DNA from: Betaproteobacteria bacterium
GTDB taxonomy: Bacteria; Pseudomonadota; Gammaproteobacteria; Burkholderiales; Rhodocyclaceae
Reading direction: 5' to 3'
Length of the DNA: 61,941 nt
Assembly (NCBI GenBank): GCA_016208415.1
Contig: JACQYB010000060.1
Span: 1 to 61,941, forward strand
Made by a program: the position numbers and the translations under genes
Notes under the pieces: generated by a model
What the model was told of the DNA's origin: nothing
What the model saw: the letters and a program-made list of their open reading frames with translations, nothing else
Database searches by the model: none
In this document: positions 34,516-45,123 of the stretch, one piece after another
Layout of the letters: each line of letters starts with the position of its first letter
Position numbering within the stretch: position 1 is the stretch's first letter

Positions 34516-34727
34516 GCCGCCGCCGGGCCGCCCCAAGGCGGCATGTGCCCCCCCGGGGGGCAGCGTAGCGTGGGGGTCGTCGTCATGCCGCCGCCGGGCC
34601 GCCCCAAGGCGGCATGAAGCCCCCCCGGGGGGCAGCGTAGCGTGGGGGCCGTTCACATGCCGCCGCCGGGCCGCCCCAAGGCGGCATGCGCCCCCTCGGG
34701 GGGCAGCGTAGCGTGGGGGTCGTCGCC
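34513..34727. repeat. Three tandem copies of a 71-72 bp dispersed repeat
   Basis: Units begin at 34513, 34584 and 34656. Each starts CATGCCGCCGCCGGGCCGCC and ends with a GGGGGGCAGCGTAGCGTGGG segment. Two palindromes are contained in the unit (GCCGCC.GGCGGC and CCCCCC.GGGGGG). The same unit occurs in inverted orientation inside aceE at 39606-39677. It fills the space between the kinase and regulator genes. Confidence 0.9.
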
Positions 34728-34728
34728 A

Positions 34729-37113
34729 TCAGTCGTGCAGCGGCAGCGTGAACAGGAAGCTGCTACCGCCTTCGGGGTTGGCGCGGGCCCACAGGCGGCC
34801 GTCGTGGAATTCGACGATGCTGCGGCAGATGTTGAGCCCCATGCCCATGCCCTGGGGCTTGGTGGTGAAGAAGGGCTGGAACAGCCGCTCGGTGTGGGCC
34901 GGGTCGACGCCCGGGCCGCGGTCGCGCACCTCCACTTCCACCTGTGCCCCGTCGACGGGCCGGGCAGCGATGGTCAGCTCGCGCCGCTCGCGCGGCGTGC
35001 GCCCCATGGCTTCGATGCCGTTTTGCACCAGATTGAGCAGCACCTGTTCGATCATGATCCGGTCCGCGTACACCGGCGGCAAGCCCGTCGGCAGATCCAC
35101 CTGGATGCGGGTGCCGGTCTTGCGCGCTTCCAGATCGGCGAAGGCCACCGCGTCCTCCACCATTTCTCCCAGCGCCGTGGGCAGCCGCTGCGGTTCGCTC
35201 TTGCGCACGAATTCTCGCACGCGGCGGATGATCTTGCCCGCCCGTTCGGCCTGGAAGGCGGCCTTGCGCATGGCCGCGGCCAGTTCCGTGGCCCCCGCGC
35301 TGCCGCTCTCCAGCCGCGTGACGCAGCCCATGCAGTAGTTGGCCACGGCCGACAGGGGCTGGTTGAGTTCATGAGCCAGGCTGGAGGCCATCTCGCCCAT
35401 GGCGATGAGGCGCGAGGTGCGCTCCAGCCGCTCCTGGTGCTGCTGGTTCATGGCCGCAATCTGGGTGCGCTCGGTGATGTCGGTGGCGATGACCATGCGC
35501 ACCACGCGCCCGTCCACCCAGCGGATGGCGCGGTCGCGCAGGTGGTACCAGCGGCCGGTGTCGCGGTTGTCCACCTCGGCATCCAGCAGTTCCCGCGGCA
35601 GGTCCTGGGGCGAGAGGCTGCGCGGGTCGCGCAGCAGCGCCTGCGGGCCGGGATGGCAGCAGGCGGTGAGCGCCCAGCAGTTGCGCCCCACCGCATCCTC
35701 GCCGAAGCGGGCGCGGAACACGCCGTTGGCGTAGAGGATGGTGTCGTCGCGGGCGTCCGCCACATAGACGGCGGCATCCAGCCCGTCCAGCACCGCCACG
35801 AAGCGCTCGTGGGCGGCGAGCAGTTCGGCGCGCGCCCGCACCGGCTCGGTGATGTCGTTCATGGCCGCCATCCAGCCCGCCTGGCGCCCATCGGCGTCGA
35901 TCAGCGGCGACACGTACAGGCGCACCCAGAAGCGCTCGCCATTGGCGCGCATGACCTGCAGTTCGTAGCCCTTGGGCGGTGCCCTGCCCGCCAGCGTCTC
36001 GCGCACCGCCGCCATCAGCTTGTCGTGGTCTTCGGGCGGCCAGTAGGGAAACGGCGGGCGGCAGCCAAGCAGGGTCTCGGCCGGAAAGCCCACCATGCGG
36101 CAGAAGGCGGCGTTGACGAAGGTGATGCGCCCCTCCAGGTCGATGGCCCGCAGGCCCGTCACCACGGATTCCTCCATGGCGCGGCGGAAGGCCATTTCGC
36201 GGCGCAGCGTCTGCTCGGCGCCGCGCCGCTGCACGACGCGATGGCGCAGCGACCACAGGCTCCCCCCCAGGAGCAGCGCCAGGGCGAGCACCAGGCCGGT
36301 GAGCAGCGCCGGCGCCCATTCGCTTTTCCGGACCATCGCCGTCACCCGCAGGCTCAGTCCGCCCACCGGCGGATCGAACGCCACCGCGGCGGTGCGACCG
36401 CCCTCCGCGGGAACGGTGGAATTGGCCGCCACCACGCCCCCGTCCGCGCCCACCAGATCGACCCGGTGCTCCGCGGTAAACCAGGCCGGGATGTGGTGCA
36501 CCAGCAGGCTCGAGGGCACGCAGACCGCCACGAGATTGCCCGCCGGCTTGCCGCCGCGACGCACCGGGACGTGGACCTCGAACACCGGCACGCTGCCGGA
36601 AGCCACGAACACCTCGCTGTAGGCGGGCGCCTCGGCATCGACGGCCAACTGGAAGGCGACACGCTGCGGCCCCTGGGCCAGGCGCTCGCCGTTGCGCCAG
36701 GACACGGTTTCGTTGGGCGCCACCCAGCGGATGGTCTGGCCGGCATCCACCCAGGCGATGCGCTCGATTTCCGGAGCCTGGGCCAGCACTGTCGCGGCGC
36801 GTGCGCGGAAGACGGCGACGTCCAGCCGGCCGTCGGCCATGGCCGCCGCCAGTTGCTGCAGGGCGCCCTCGTTGCGCACGAGCTGGGCCCGCACCGTCTG
36901 CTCCACCCACTGGGCGTCACGCCGGGCGGTCGCCTGGTGTGCATCCTCGTCGTAGTGCTGAACCAGGCGCAGCAGCGCGAACAGGGCCACGACGAACAGG
37001 GCCAGCGCCAGCACCGGCACCGCCCACGCCATGCCCAGCCGCTCGGCACGGGACTCGCCGGACGGCGCCGAGGGCGGGGCAGCAACAGGCTGGGCGGGGG
37101 GCAAGGAGTCCAT
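34729..37113 (-). CDS. Membrane-bound PAS histidine kinase of FixL type
   Basis: A 794-residue sensor. A transmembrane helix at about 29-51 is followed by a roughly 220-residue extracytoplasmic sensory domain (rich in Val and Ala, with IERIAWVDAGQTIRWVAPN) and a second helix near 275-297. Two PAS domains (about 320-440 and 445-570, with DITEP and DITER closers) precede the FixL/NtrB-like transmitter: MGEMASSLAHELNQPLSAVANYC with the phosphoacceptor His near 595, then NLVQNGIEAM and GMGMGLNICRSIVEFHDGRLWA. It pairs with the FixJ-type regulator downstream and is divergent from aceE, so a role in controlling pyruvate dehydrogenase or carbon oxidation is a reasonable guess. Ligand unknown. Start at 37113 (MDSLPPAQP). 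Confidence 0.95.
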   Translation of the reverse strand: MDSLPPAQPVAAPPSAPSGESRAERLGMAWAVPVLALALFVVALFALLRLVQHYDEDAHQATARRDAQWVEQTVRAQLVRNEGALQQLAAAMADGRLDVAVFRARAATVLAQAPEIERIAWVDAGQTIRWVAPNETVSWRNGERLAQGPQRVAFQLAVDAEAPAYSEVFVASGSVPVFEVHVPVRRGGKPAGNLVAVCVPSSLLVHHIPAWFTAEHRVDLVGADGGVVAANSTVPAEGGRTAAVAFDPPVGGLSLRVTAMVRKSEWAPALLTGLVLALALLLGGSLWSLRHRVVQRRGAEQTLRREMAFRRAMEESVVTGLRAIDLEGRITFVNAAFCRMVGFPAETLLGCRPPFPYWPPEDHDKLMAAVRETLAGRAPPKGYELQVMRANGERFWVRLYVSPLIDADGRQAGWMAAMNDITEPVRARAELLAAHERFVAVLDGLDAAVYVADARDDTILYANGVFRARFGEDAVGRNCWALTACCHPGPQALLRDPRSLSPQDLPRELLDAEVDNRDTGRWYHLRDRAIRWVDGRVVRMVIATDITERTQIAAMNQQHQERLERTSRLIAMGEMASSLAHELNQPLSAVANYCMGCVTRLESGSAGATELAAAMRKAAFQAERAGKIIRRVREFVRKSEPQRLPTALGEMVEDAVAFADLEARKTGTRIQVDLPTGLPPVYADRIMIEQVLLNLVQNGIEAMGRTPRERRELTIAARPVDGAQVEVEVRDRGPGVDPAHTERLFQPFFTTKPQGMGMGLNICRSIVEFHDGRLWARANPEGGSSFLFTLPLHD

Positions 37114-37331
37114 GACGGAATTTAGGCGTCGCAGCCGCGCGACGACCATGGGTGTTTTCCCTATGCGGCGACGTCCGCGCTTCGACCGCGCCCCGGCGAC
37201 GCCGTTGCCGCCGGCCCGGGGTAATCCACAATTCCCGCCGTCAATGGCCGCAGCTACTATGGTTCCAGTATGTACGCCGCACCATGACGGTGGGTGTGGC
37301 GACTGGGTGCATTCCGCATTATGAAACCGTG

Positions 37332-37360
37332 TTGTAAATAGCGAAAAGCTTTGCTACCAT
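37332..37360 (+). promoter_or_regulatory. Sigma70-type promoter upstream of aceE
   Basis: TTGTAA (-35) and TACCAT (-10) with a 17-bp spacer lie about 80 bp before the aceE start. Each matches the consensus at four of six positions. The region between the divergent kinase and aceE, 37114-37439, otherwise shows no gene. Confidence 0.5.
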
Positions 37361-37439
37361 CGCCGCACACCCATGGCAGTACCGTCGGCGCGACTCCACA
37401 AGAGTCGCGCTGCATTCCACGTTTGCAAGGAGGCCCACC

Positions 37440-40184
<2,745 letters not shown>

Positions 40185-40274
40185 ACCGCGTGAGGGGCGA
40201 GGGCCGAGGCGTGGGGCATCAGCCCGCGCATCCCGCCCGTGCGCCCCATCGTCGGCATCCGCGAGGTGTAGAGC

Positions 40275-41672
40275 ATGAGCCAGATTGTTGAAGTCACGGT
40301 TCCGGACATCGGCGACTTCGCCGACGTGCCGGTGATCGAGCTGTACGTCAAGGCCGGCGACACGGTGAAGGTGGATGACGCCCTGGTGACCCTGGAATCC
40401 GACAAGGCCACCGTGGATGTGCCCTCCTCCGTCGCCGGCGTGGTGAAGCGGGTCCTGGTCAGGCTGGGGGACAAGGTCTCCAAGGGCAGCGTGCTCGTGA
40501 CGCTGGATGCCGTGGCGCCTGCCACCGAAGCGCCGGCAACCCCTGCGGGAGCAGATCAGGCCGCGCAACCCCCTGTGGGAGCGGGCTTGCCCGCGATGTC
40601 GGTCGTCGGTGCGGGCACGGAGGCCGCAATCGCGGGCAAGCCCGCTCCCACGTCGGCCGCTCCGACCGTCGCACCGGCGGCGCCCGCCGCCGCAACCGCG
40701 CCCCCCTCACCCCTCACGCCAGCCCCGCCAGGCGCCCGCGTCCACGCCAGCCCCTCGGTGCGCGCCTATGCCCGCGAACTGGGCGTGGATCTCGCCCGGG
40801 TCAGGGCCAGCGGCCCGAAGCATCGCATCCTGCGCGAGGACGTCAGCGCCTTCGTCAAGGGCGCCATGACCCGCGGCGTGGTGCCGGGCGCCGCAGCGGC
40901 GGCGGGCGGCATCAGCGGCGGCGGCACGCTCGACCTGCTGCCTTGGCCGAAGGTGGATTTCACCAAGTTCGGCCCGGTGGAGGTCAGGCCGCTGTCGCGC
41001 ATCAGGAAGATCTCCGGCGCCAACCTGGCGCGCAACTGGGTGATGATCCCGGCGGTGACCTACCACGAGGACGCCGACATCACCGGGCTGGAAGACTTCC
41101 GCGTCCAGTTGAACAAGGAGAACGAGAAGTCCGGCGTCAAGGTGACGATGCTGGCCTTCCTCATCAAGGCCTGCGTGGCCGCGCTCAAGCAGTTCCCCGA
41201 GTTCAATGCGTCGCTGGACGTCCAGGACGGCGAGATGAGCCTGGTGATGAAGCAGTACTTCCACATCGGCTTCGCCGCCGACACGCCCAACGGCCTGGTG
41301 GTGCCGGTGATCCGCGACGCCGACCGCAAGGGCGTGCTGGAACTGGCGCGCGAAACCGGCGAGCTGGCGACGAAGGCGCGCGAGGGCAAGCTCGCGCCCA
41401 CGGAGATGCAGGGCGCCTGCTTCACCATCTCCAGCGTCGGCGGACTGGGCGGCACGGCGTTCTCGCCCATCGTCAATGCGCCGGAGGTGGCCATCCTCGG
41501 GGTAAGCCGTTCGGCCATGAAGCCGGTGTGGGACGGCGCCCAGTTCGCGCCGCGGCTGACGCTGCCGCTGTCGCTGTCGGCCGACCACCGCGTCATCGAC
41601 GGCGCGATGGCCACGCGCTTCAATGCCCATCTCGCCCGTCTGCTCGCCGATTTCCGGCGGGTGATGCTGTGA
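40275..41672 (+). CDS. aceF: Dihydrolipoyllysine acetyltransferase, pyruvate dehydrogenase E2
   Basis: A 465-residue E2 core subunit that moves the acetyl group to CoA. One lipoyl domain with lipoylated Lys in LESDKATVDVPSS near residue 44, an Ala-Pro linker, a peripheral-subunit-binding domain (HASPSVRAYARELGVDLARVRASGPKHRILREDV, about 160-195) and the catalytic domain (about 235-465) with LSADHRVIDGAMATRF, the His-Asp pair near residue 440. E. coli E2 has three lipoyl domains; this has one. The linker contains about 26 residues (VGAGLPAMSVVGAGTE..GKPAPT) encoded by a REP-like element in frame. It lies 90 bp after aceE. Confidence 0.97.
   Translation: MSQIVEVTVPDIGDFADVPVIELYVKAGDTVKVDDALVTLESDKATVDVPSSVAGVVKRVLVRLGDKVSKGSVLVTLDAVAPATEAPATPAGADQAAQPPVGAGLPAMSVVGAGTEAAIAGKPAPTSAAPTVAPAAPAAATAPPSPLTPAPPGARVHASPSVRAYARELGVDLARVRASGPKHRILREDVSAFVKGAMTRGVVPGAAAAAGGISGGGTLDLLPWPKVDFTKFGPVEVRPLSRIRKISGANLARNWVMIPAVTYHEDADITGLEDFRVQLNKENEKSGVKVTMLAFLIKACVAALKQFPEFNASLDVQDGEMSLVMKQYFHIGFAADTPNGLVVPVIRDADRKGVLELARETGELATKAREGKLAPTEMQGACFTISSVGGLGGTAFSPIVNAPEVAILGVSRSAMKPVWDGAQFAPRLTLPLSLSADHRVIDGAMATRFNAHLARLLADFRRVML
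40575..40651. repeat. REP-like inverted repeat, copy 4, inside the aceF linker
   Basis: Arms GTGGGAGCGGGCTTGCCCGC and complement, with a longer loop than in the intergenic copies. It encodes codons 101-126 of aceF in frame in the Ala-Pro-rich linker. Confidence 0.92.
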
Positions 41673-41682
41673 GGAGTACCGC

Positions 41683-43524
41683 ATGAGCCAGATCATCGAA
41701 GTCAAGGTGCCGGACATCGGCGATTTTTCCGGCGTGCCCGTCATCGAGCTGTTCGTCAAGCCGGGCGACACGGTGAAGGTGGAAGACCCCCTCTGCACCC
41801 TGGAGTCCGACAAGGCCACGCTGGACGTGCCCTCGCCGGCCGCGGGGTTGGTGGAGAAAGTCCTCGTCAGGCTCGGCGACAAGGTGTCCGAGGGCAGTGT
41901 GCTGCTGACGCTGGAAGCGGCCGGCGCAAGCGCCGCGCCTGAAGTTCCCGCGGCTGCCGCCACCGCGCCGGCCGCACCCGCCCCTTCCGCCGCGGCACCC
42001 GTCTCCGCCGCGCCCGCCGCCACGGCACCTGCCGCCTCGCCGGTGCCGGCGGCCCCCATCAGCGCCGACCTCGATTGCGACCTGCTGGTCCTGGGCGCCG
42101 GCCCCGGCGGCTATTCCGCCGCCTTCCGCGCCGCCGACCTGGGCCTGAAAACGGTGCTGGTGGAGCGCTACCCCACCCTGGGCGGGGTGTGCCTCAACGT
42201 CGGCTGCATCCCCTCCAAGGCGCTGCTGCACGTGGCGGGCGTGATGGACGAGGCCAGCCACTTCGCCGCGCTGGGCATCGACTTCGGCGCGCCGAAGATC
42301 GACCTGGAGAGGCTGCGCGCCCACAAGGACAAAGTGGTGGGCAGGCTCACCGGCGGACTGGCCGGCATGGCCAGGGCGCGCAAGGTCGAAGTGGTGCGCG
42401 GCTACGGCGCCTTCCTCGACCCGCAGCACGTGGAGGTGGAACTCATCGCCGGCCCCGGCCAGGACAAGACGGGCGACACGAAGGTGATCCGCTTCGCCCG
42501 CTGCATCGTCGCCGCCGGCTCCCGGGCGGTGCGCCTGCCCTTCCTGCCGGAAGACCCGCGCATCGTCGATTCCACCGGCGCGCTGGAACTGCGGGCCATC
42601 CCCAAACGCATGCTGGTGATCGGCGGCGGCATCATCGGCCTGGAGATGGCCACGGTGTATGCCGCCCTGGGCGCAAGCATCGACGTGGTGGAAATGCTCG
42701 ACGGCCTCATGACCGGCGCCGACCGCGACCTGGTGAAGGTGTGGGAGAAGCGCAACGCCGGACGCTTCGCGCGGGTGATGCTCAAGACCCGCACCGTCTC
42801 GGCGCATGCGCAGCCCGAGGGCATCCGCGTCGCCTTCGAGGGCGAGCAGGCGCCGCCCGAAGCCCAGCTCTACGACCTGGTGCTGGTGGCCGTGGGCCGC
42901 AGCCCCAACGGCAACAAGATCGCCGCGGAAAAGGCCGGCGTCGTCGTGGGCGAGCGCGGCTTCATCGCCGTGGATCGCCAGCAGCGCACCAGCGTGCCCC
43001 ACATCTTCGCCATCGGCGACATCGTCGGCCAGCCCATGCTGGCCCACAAGGCGGTGCATGAAGGGCACGTGGCGGCGGAGGTGGCGGCCGGCGAGGCGCA
43101 GGACAAGCCCGAGCTGGCCCGTGCCGCCTTCGATGCGCTACAGATCCCCTCCGTCGCCTACACCGACCCCGAAGTCGCCTGGGCCGGCCTCACCGAGGAG
43201 CAGGCGAAGGCACAGGGCCTCAAGTTCGACAAGGCGGTGTTCCCCTGGGCCGCCAGCGGCCGGGCCATCGCCAACGGCCGTGACGAGGGCTTCACCAAGC
43301 TGCTGTTCGACGCCGAAACCCATCGCCTGATCGGCGGCGGCATCGTCGGCACCCACGCCGGCGATCTCATCGGCGAGGTCTGCCTGGCCGTGGAGATGGG
43401 CGCCGACGCCCTGGACATCGGCCGCACCATCCACCCCCACCCGACGCTGTGCGAATCGGTGGGCCTGGCGGCGGAAGTGGCCCACGGCGCCTGCACGGAT
43501 CTGCCGCCGCCGCGCAGGCGTTGA
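41683..43524 (+). CDS. lpdA: Dihydrolipoyl dehydrogenase with N-terminal lipoyl domain
   Basis: A 613-residue E3 that reoxidises the lipoyl group and makes NADH. It starts with a lipoyl domain (lipoyl Lys in LESDKATLDVPSP near residue 44), then an Ala-Pro linker to about residue 125. The flavoprotein follows: FAD-binding LLVLGAGPGGYSAAFRAADLG, redox disulfide GGVCLNVGCIPSKALLH near residue 170, NAD-binding VIGGGIIGLEMATVYAALG near 310 and the catalytic HPHPTLCES near the C-terminus. A lipoyl-domain-fused Lpd is a common betaproteobacterial form. It follows aceF by 10 bp in the same operon; its lipoyl domain is clearly homologous to that of aceF. Confidence 0.97.
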   Translation: MSQIIEVKVPDIGDFSGVPVIELFVKPGDTVKVEDPLCTLESDKATLDVPSPAAGLVEKVLVRLGDKVSEGSVLLTLEAAGASAAPEVPAAAATAPAAPAPSAAAPVSAAPAATAPAASPVPAAPISADLDCDLLVLGAGPGGYSAAFRAADLGLKTVLVERYPTLGGVCLNVGCIPSKALLHVAGVMDEASHFAALGIDFGAPKIDLERLRAHKDKVVGRLTGGLAGMARARKVEVVRGYGAFLDPQHVEVELIAGPGQDKTGDTKVIRFARCIVAAGSRAVRLPFLPEDPRIVDSTGALELRAIPKRMLVIGGGIIGLEMATVYAALGASIDVVEMLDGLMTGADRDLVKVWEKRNAGRFARVMLKTRTVSAHAQPEGIRVAFEGEQAPPEAQLYDLVLVAVGRSPNGNKIAAEKAGVVVGERGFIAVDRQQRTSVPHIFAIGDIVGQPMLAHKAVHEGHVAAEVAAGEAQDKPELARAAFDALQIPSVAYTDPEVAWAGLTEEQAKAQGLKFDKAVFPWAASGRAIANGRDEGFTKLLFDAETHRLIGGGIVGTHAGDLIGEVCLAVEMGADALDIGRTIHPHPTLCESVGLAAEVAHGACTDLPPPRRR

Positions 43525-43560
43525 GGCGGTGCAAACCCGCCCGCCGGCGCGCACGGCGGC

Positions 43561-43588
43561 TTGACTCGAGTGGTGATGCCCGTAGACT
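43561..43588 (+). promoter_or_regulatory. Sigma70-type promoter of the DUF1778-GNAT toxin-antitoxin pair
   Basis: TTGACT (-35) and TAGACT (-10) are separated by 16 bp and lie about 25 bp before the antitoxin start, which has a GGGAGG ribosome-binding site. Confidence 0.6.
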
Positions 43589-43612
43589 GTACGGACATCG
43601 CGGGAGGCAAAC

Positions 43613-43897
43613 ATGGGCATCACTCTGAAGGAAGAGCGCATCGAAGTGCGGCTGGCGGCAGCGGAGAAAGAGCGGATCAAGCACGCGGCGGCGTTGGTGC
43701 ATCAGAACATCAGCGAATTCGTGCTGCGGGCGGTGAGCGCCGCGGCCGACCAGGCCCTGGCGGAGCAGACCCGCTTTGTGCTTCCACCGGAGCAGATCGA
43801 GCGTTTCCACGCCGCGCTCGATGCTCCGCCCCGGCCGATTCCGGAACTCAGGGCGCTGTTCGCCAAACCCAGCGTGCTCGAACAGCGCGACGCGTGA
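43613..43897 (+). CDS. DUF1778 ribbon-helix-helix antitoxin (TacA-like)
   Basis: A 94-residue protein. The N-terminal LKEERIEVRLAAAEKERIKHAAAL is the ribbon-helix-helix DNA-binding unit of the DUF1778 family, followed by HQNISEFVLRAVSAAADQAL. The C-terminal tail (VLPPEQIERFHAALDAPP), with the family's Trp/Phe-Asp-like motif in FHAALD, would neutralise the partner acetyltransferase. The downstream toxin starts within its stop codon, so the pair is coupled. Autoregulation of the promoter is expected of the family but no operator was verified. Confidence 0.9.
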   Translation: MGITLKEERIEVRLAAAEKERIKHAAALVHQNISEFVLRAVSAAADQALAEQTRFVLPPEQIERFHAALDAPPRPIPELRALFAKPSVLEQRDA

Positions 43898-44400
43898 CCG
43901 ACCCCCTGCGCGGGCCCTTGCCGCTCGCGTCCTCCCATGACCACACGTCCTTCGATTGCGGCTGCCCGCCCCTGAACGATTTCCTGCGCCGCCACGCTCT
44001 CGCCAACCAGCGCAACGGCAGTTGCCGCACTTACGTAGCACTGCGGGGCGAATCCCGGACGGTAGGCTATTACAGCCTCGCCGCAGCGGCCGCCGAGCAT
44101 GGCGCGGTTCCGGCACGCATTGCCAGGGGCCTGGCGCGCCACCCCATCCCGCTGACCCTCCTCGCACGCCTGGCAGTGGACCTCACGGAGCAGCGCCGCG
44201 GCCTTGGCGCCGCCCTCCTCAAGGACGCACTCAAACGCCACCTCCAGGCCCAGGAAATCGTCGCCAGCCGGGCGCTCGTCGTCCACGCCAAGGACGAAGG
44301 CGCCGCGGATTTCTACCGCCGCTTCGGATTCCAGCCTTCGCCCATCGACCCCTACCATCTCTATCTGCTGACCAAGGACATTCGGGCGTCGCTGGGCTGA
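43894..44400 (+). CDS. GNAT-family acetyltransferase toxin (TacT/AtaT-like)
   Basis: A 168-residue GNAT protein starting with GTG in a GTGA overlap with the antitoxin stop. It shows FDCGCPPLNDFLRRHALANQRNG, typical of GNAT toxins, and the acetyl-CoA loop EQRRGLGAALLKDALKR near residue 95. HAKDEGAADFYRRFGFQPSP near 130 is the family C-terminal motif with the Tyr. Such toxins acetylate the amino group of charged tRNAs and stop translation. Toxin and antitoxin both look intact. Confidence 0.9.
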   Translation: MTDPLRGPLPLASSHDHTSFDCGCPPLNDFLRRHALANQRNGSCRTYVALRGESRTVGYYSLAAAAAEHGAVPARIARGLARHPIPLTLLARLAVDLTEQRRGLGAALLKDALKRHLQAQEIVASRALVVHAKDEGAADFYRRFGFQPSPIDPYHLYLLTKDIRASLG

Positions 44401-44509
44401 ACCGCCGGGGACCGCCCGGCGTGCGACCCGTGCCGCATCCGGACGCGTCTTGCCGCCTCGCGTCTGCGGGACATCTGCTCCAGCAAGTCCTTTCTTTCCG
44501 AAAGTAAGC

Positions 44510-44734
44510 ATGCTCGCCAAACTTACCTCGAAGAATCAGCTCACCCTGCCCAAGAGCGTCGTCGCCGCCGTGCCGCCGACGGAGTATTTCGAAGTCGAGG
44601 TCGTCGACGGGCGCATCGTGCTCACCCCAGTGCGTGTCCAGAAGGCCGATGCGGTGCGGGACAAATTGGCCGAACTGGGCATCACCGAGGACGACGTTGC
44701 CGACGCAGTCGCCTGGGTGCGCGGTCGCGAATGA
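44510..44734 (+). CDS. AbrB/MazE-type antitoxin
   Basis: A 74-residue protein with the swapped-hairpin AbrB fold: MLAKLTSKNQLTLPKSVVAAV followed by YFEVEVVDGRIVLTPVRVQKADAVRDKLAELGI. It was probably the antitoxin of a PIN-domain toxin, and the next gene, overlapping by 4 bp, starts with a PIN N-terminus. The partner is now broken, so this antitoxin may be an orphan. The Met at 44510 is preferred over one 20 codons upstream. Confidence 0.85.
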   Translation: MLAKLTSKNQLTLPKSVVAAVPPTEYFEVEVVDGRIVLTPVRVQKADAVRDKLAELGITEDDVADAVAWVRGRE

Positions 44735-44934
44735 CCACGCCGCCGCGGCGGGTGGTGCTGAACACGAACGTCGTCGTCTCCGCGCTTCTGTTCCGCAACG
44801 GCCGCCTGGCCTGGCTGCCCGAGGCCGTCCATAACACAGACGAATTCTGGTCACCCCTGTCGGCGGACGGTCTCGCCCGGGCCTTCGACGACGACGAACC
44901 CGAATACTCGGCGGGCGACGTGGTGCGCAGGTGA
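44731..44934 (+). pseudogene. Chimeric remnant: PIN-toxin N-terminus joined to an unrelated antitoxin C-terminus
   Basis: The first 30 residues (RRVVLNTNVVVSALLFRNGRLAWL) match the start of a PIN ribonuclease, except that the first catalytic Asp (DTN) reads Asn (NTN). The remaining codons (DEFWSPLSADGLARAFDDDEPEYS) resemble the C-terminus of small BrnA/VapB-like antitoxins, ending DDDEPEYS. The product lacks the other acidic residues of PIN, so it cannot be a functional nuclease. It looks like a deletion product fusing two toxin-antitoxin loci. Confidence 0.75.
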
Positions 44935-45123
44935 TGGACGGTGAAATTGCGCGGGTAGGTGCGCCTCGTGGGACCCCATCGGCTTCATCCAGATGCCTGG
45001 CCGGCCATTGTGTCCCCCTTCGCCCAAACGTAATATGTGGTCCGGGAACGTGCAGTTCAGCGAAGGGGTTCAGCGTGCCAGGAAGACATCTCGCCCCCAC
45101 GCTGCCAAGGGGAGCCAGCCGCG
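44935..45123. other. Upstream region of the DGR target gene
   Basis: 189 bp with no gene. A purine-rich ribosome-binding site (AAGGGGAG) ends about 13 bp before the target gene start. A candidate AT-richer patch near 45020-45040 may hold the promoter, but no good -35/-10 pair could be assigned. Confidence 0.4.
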
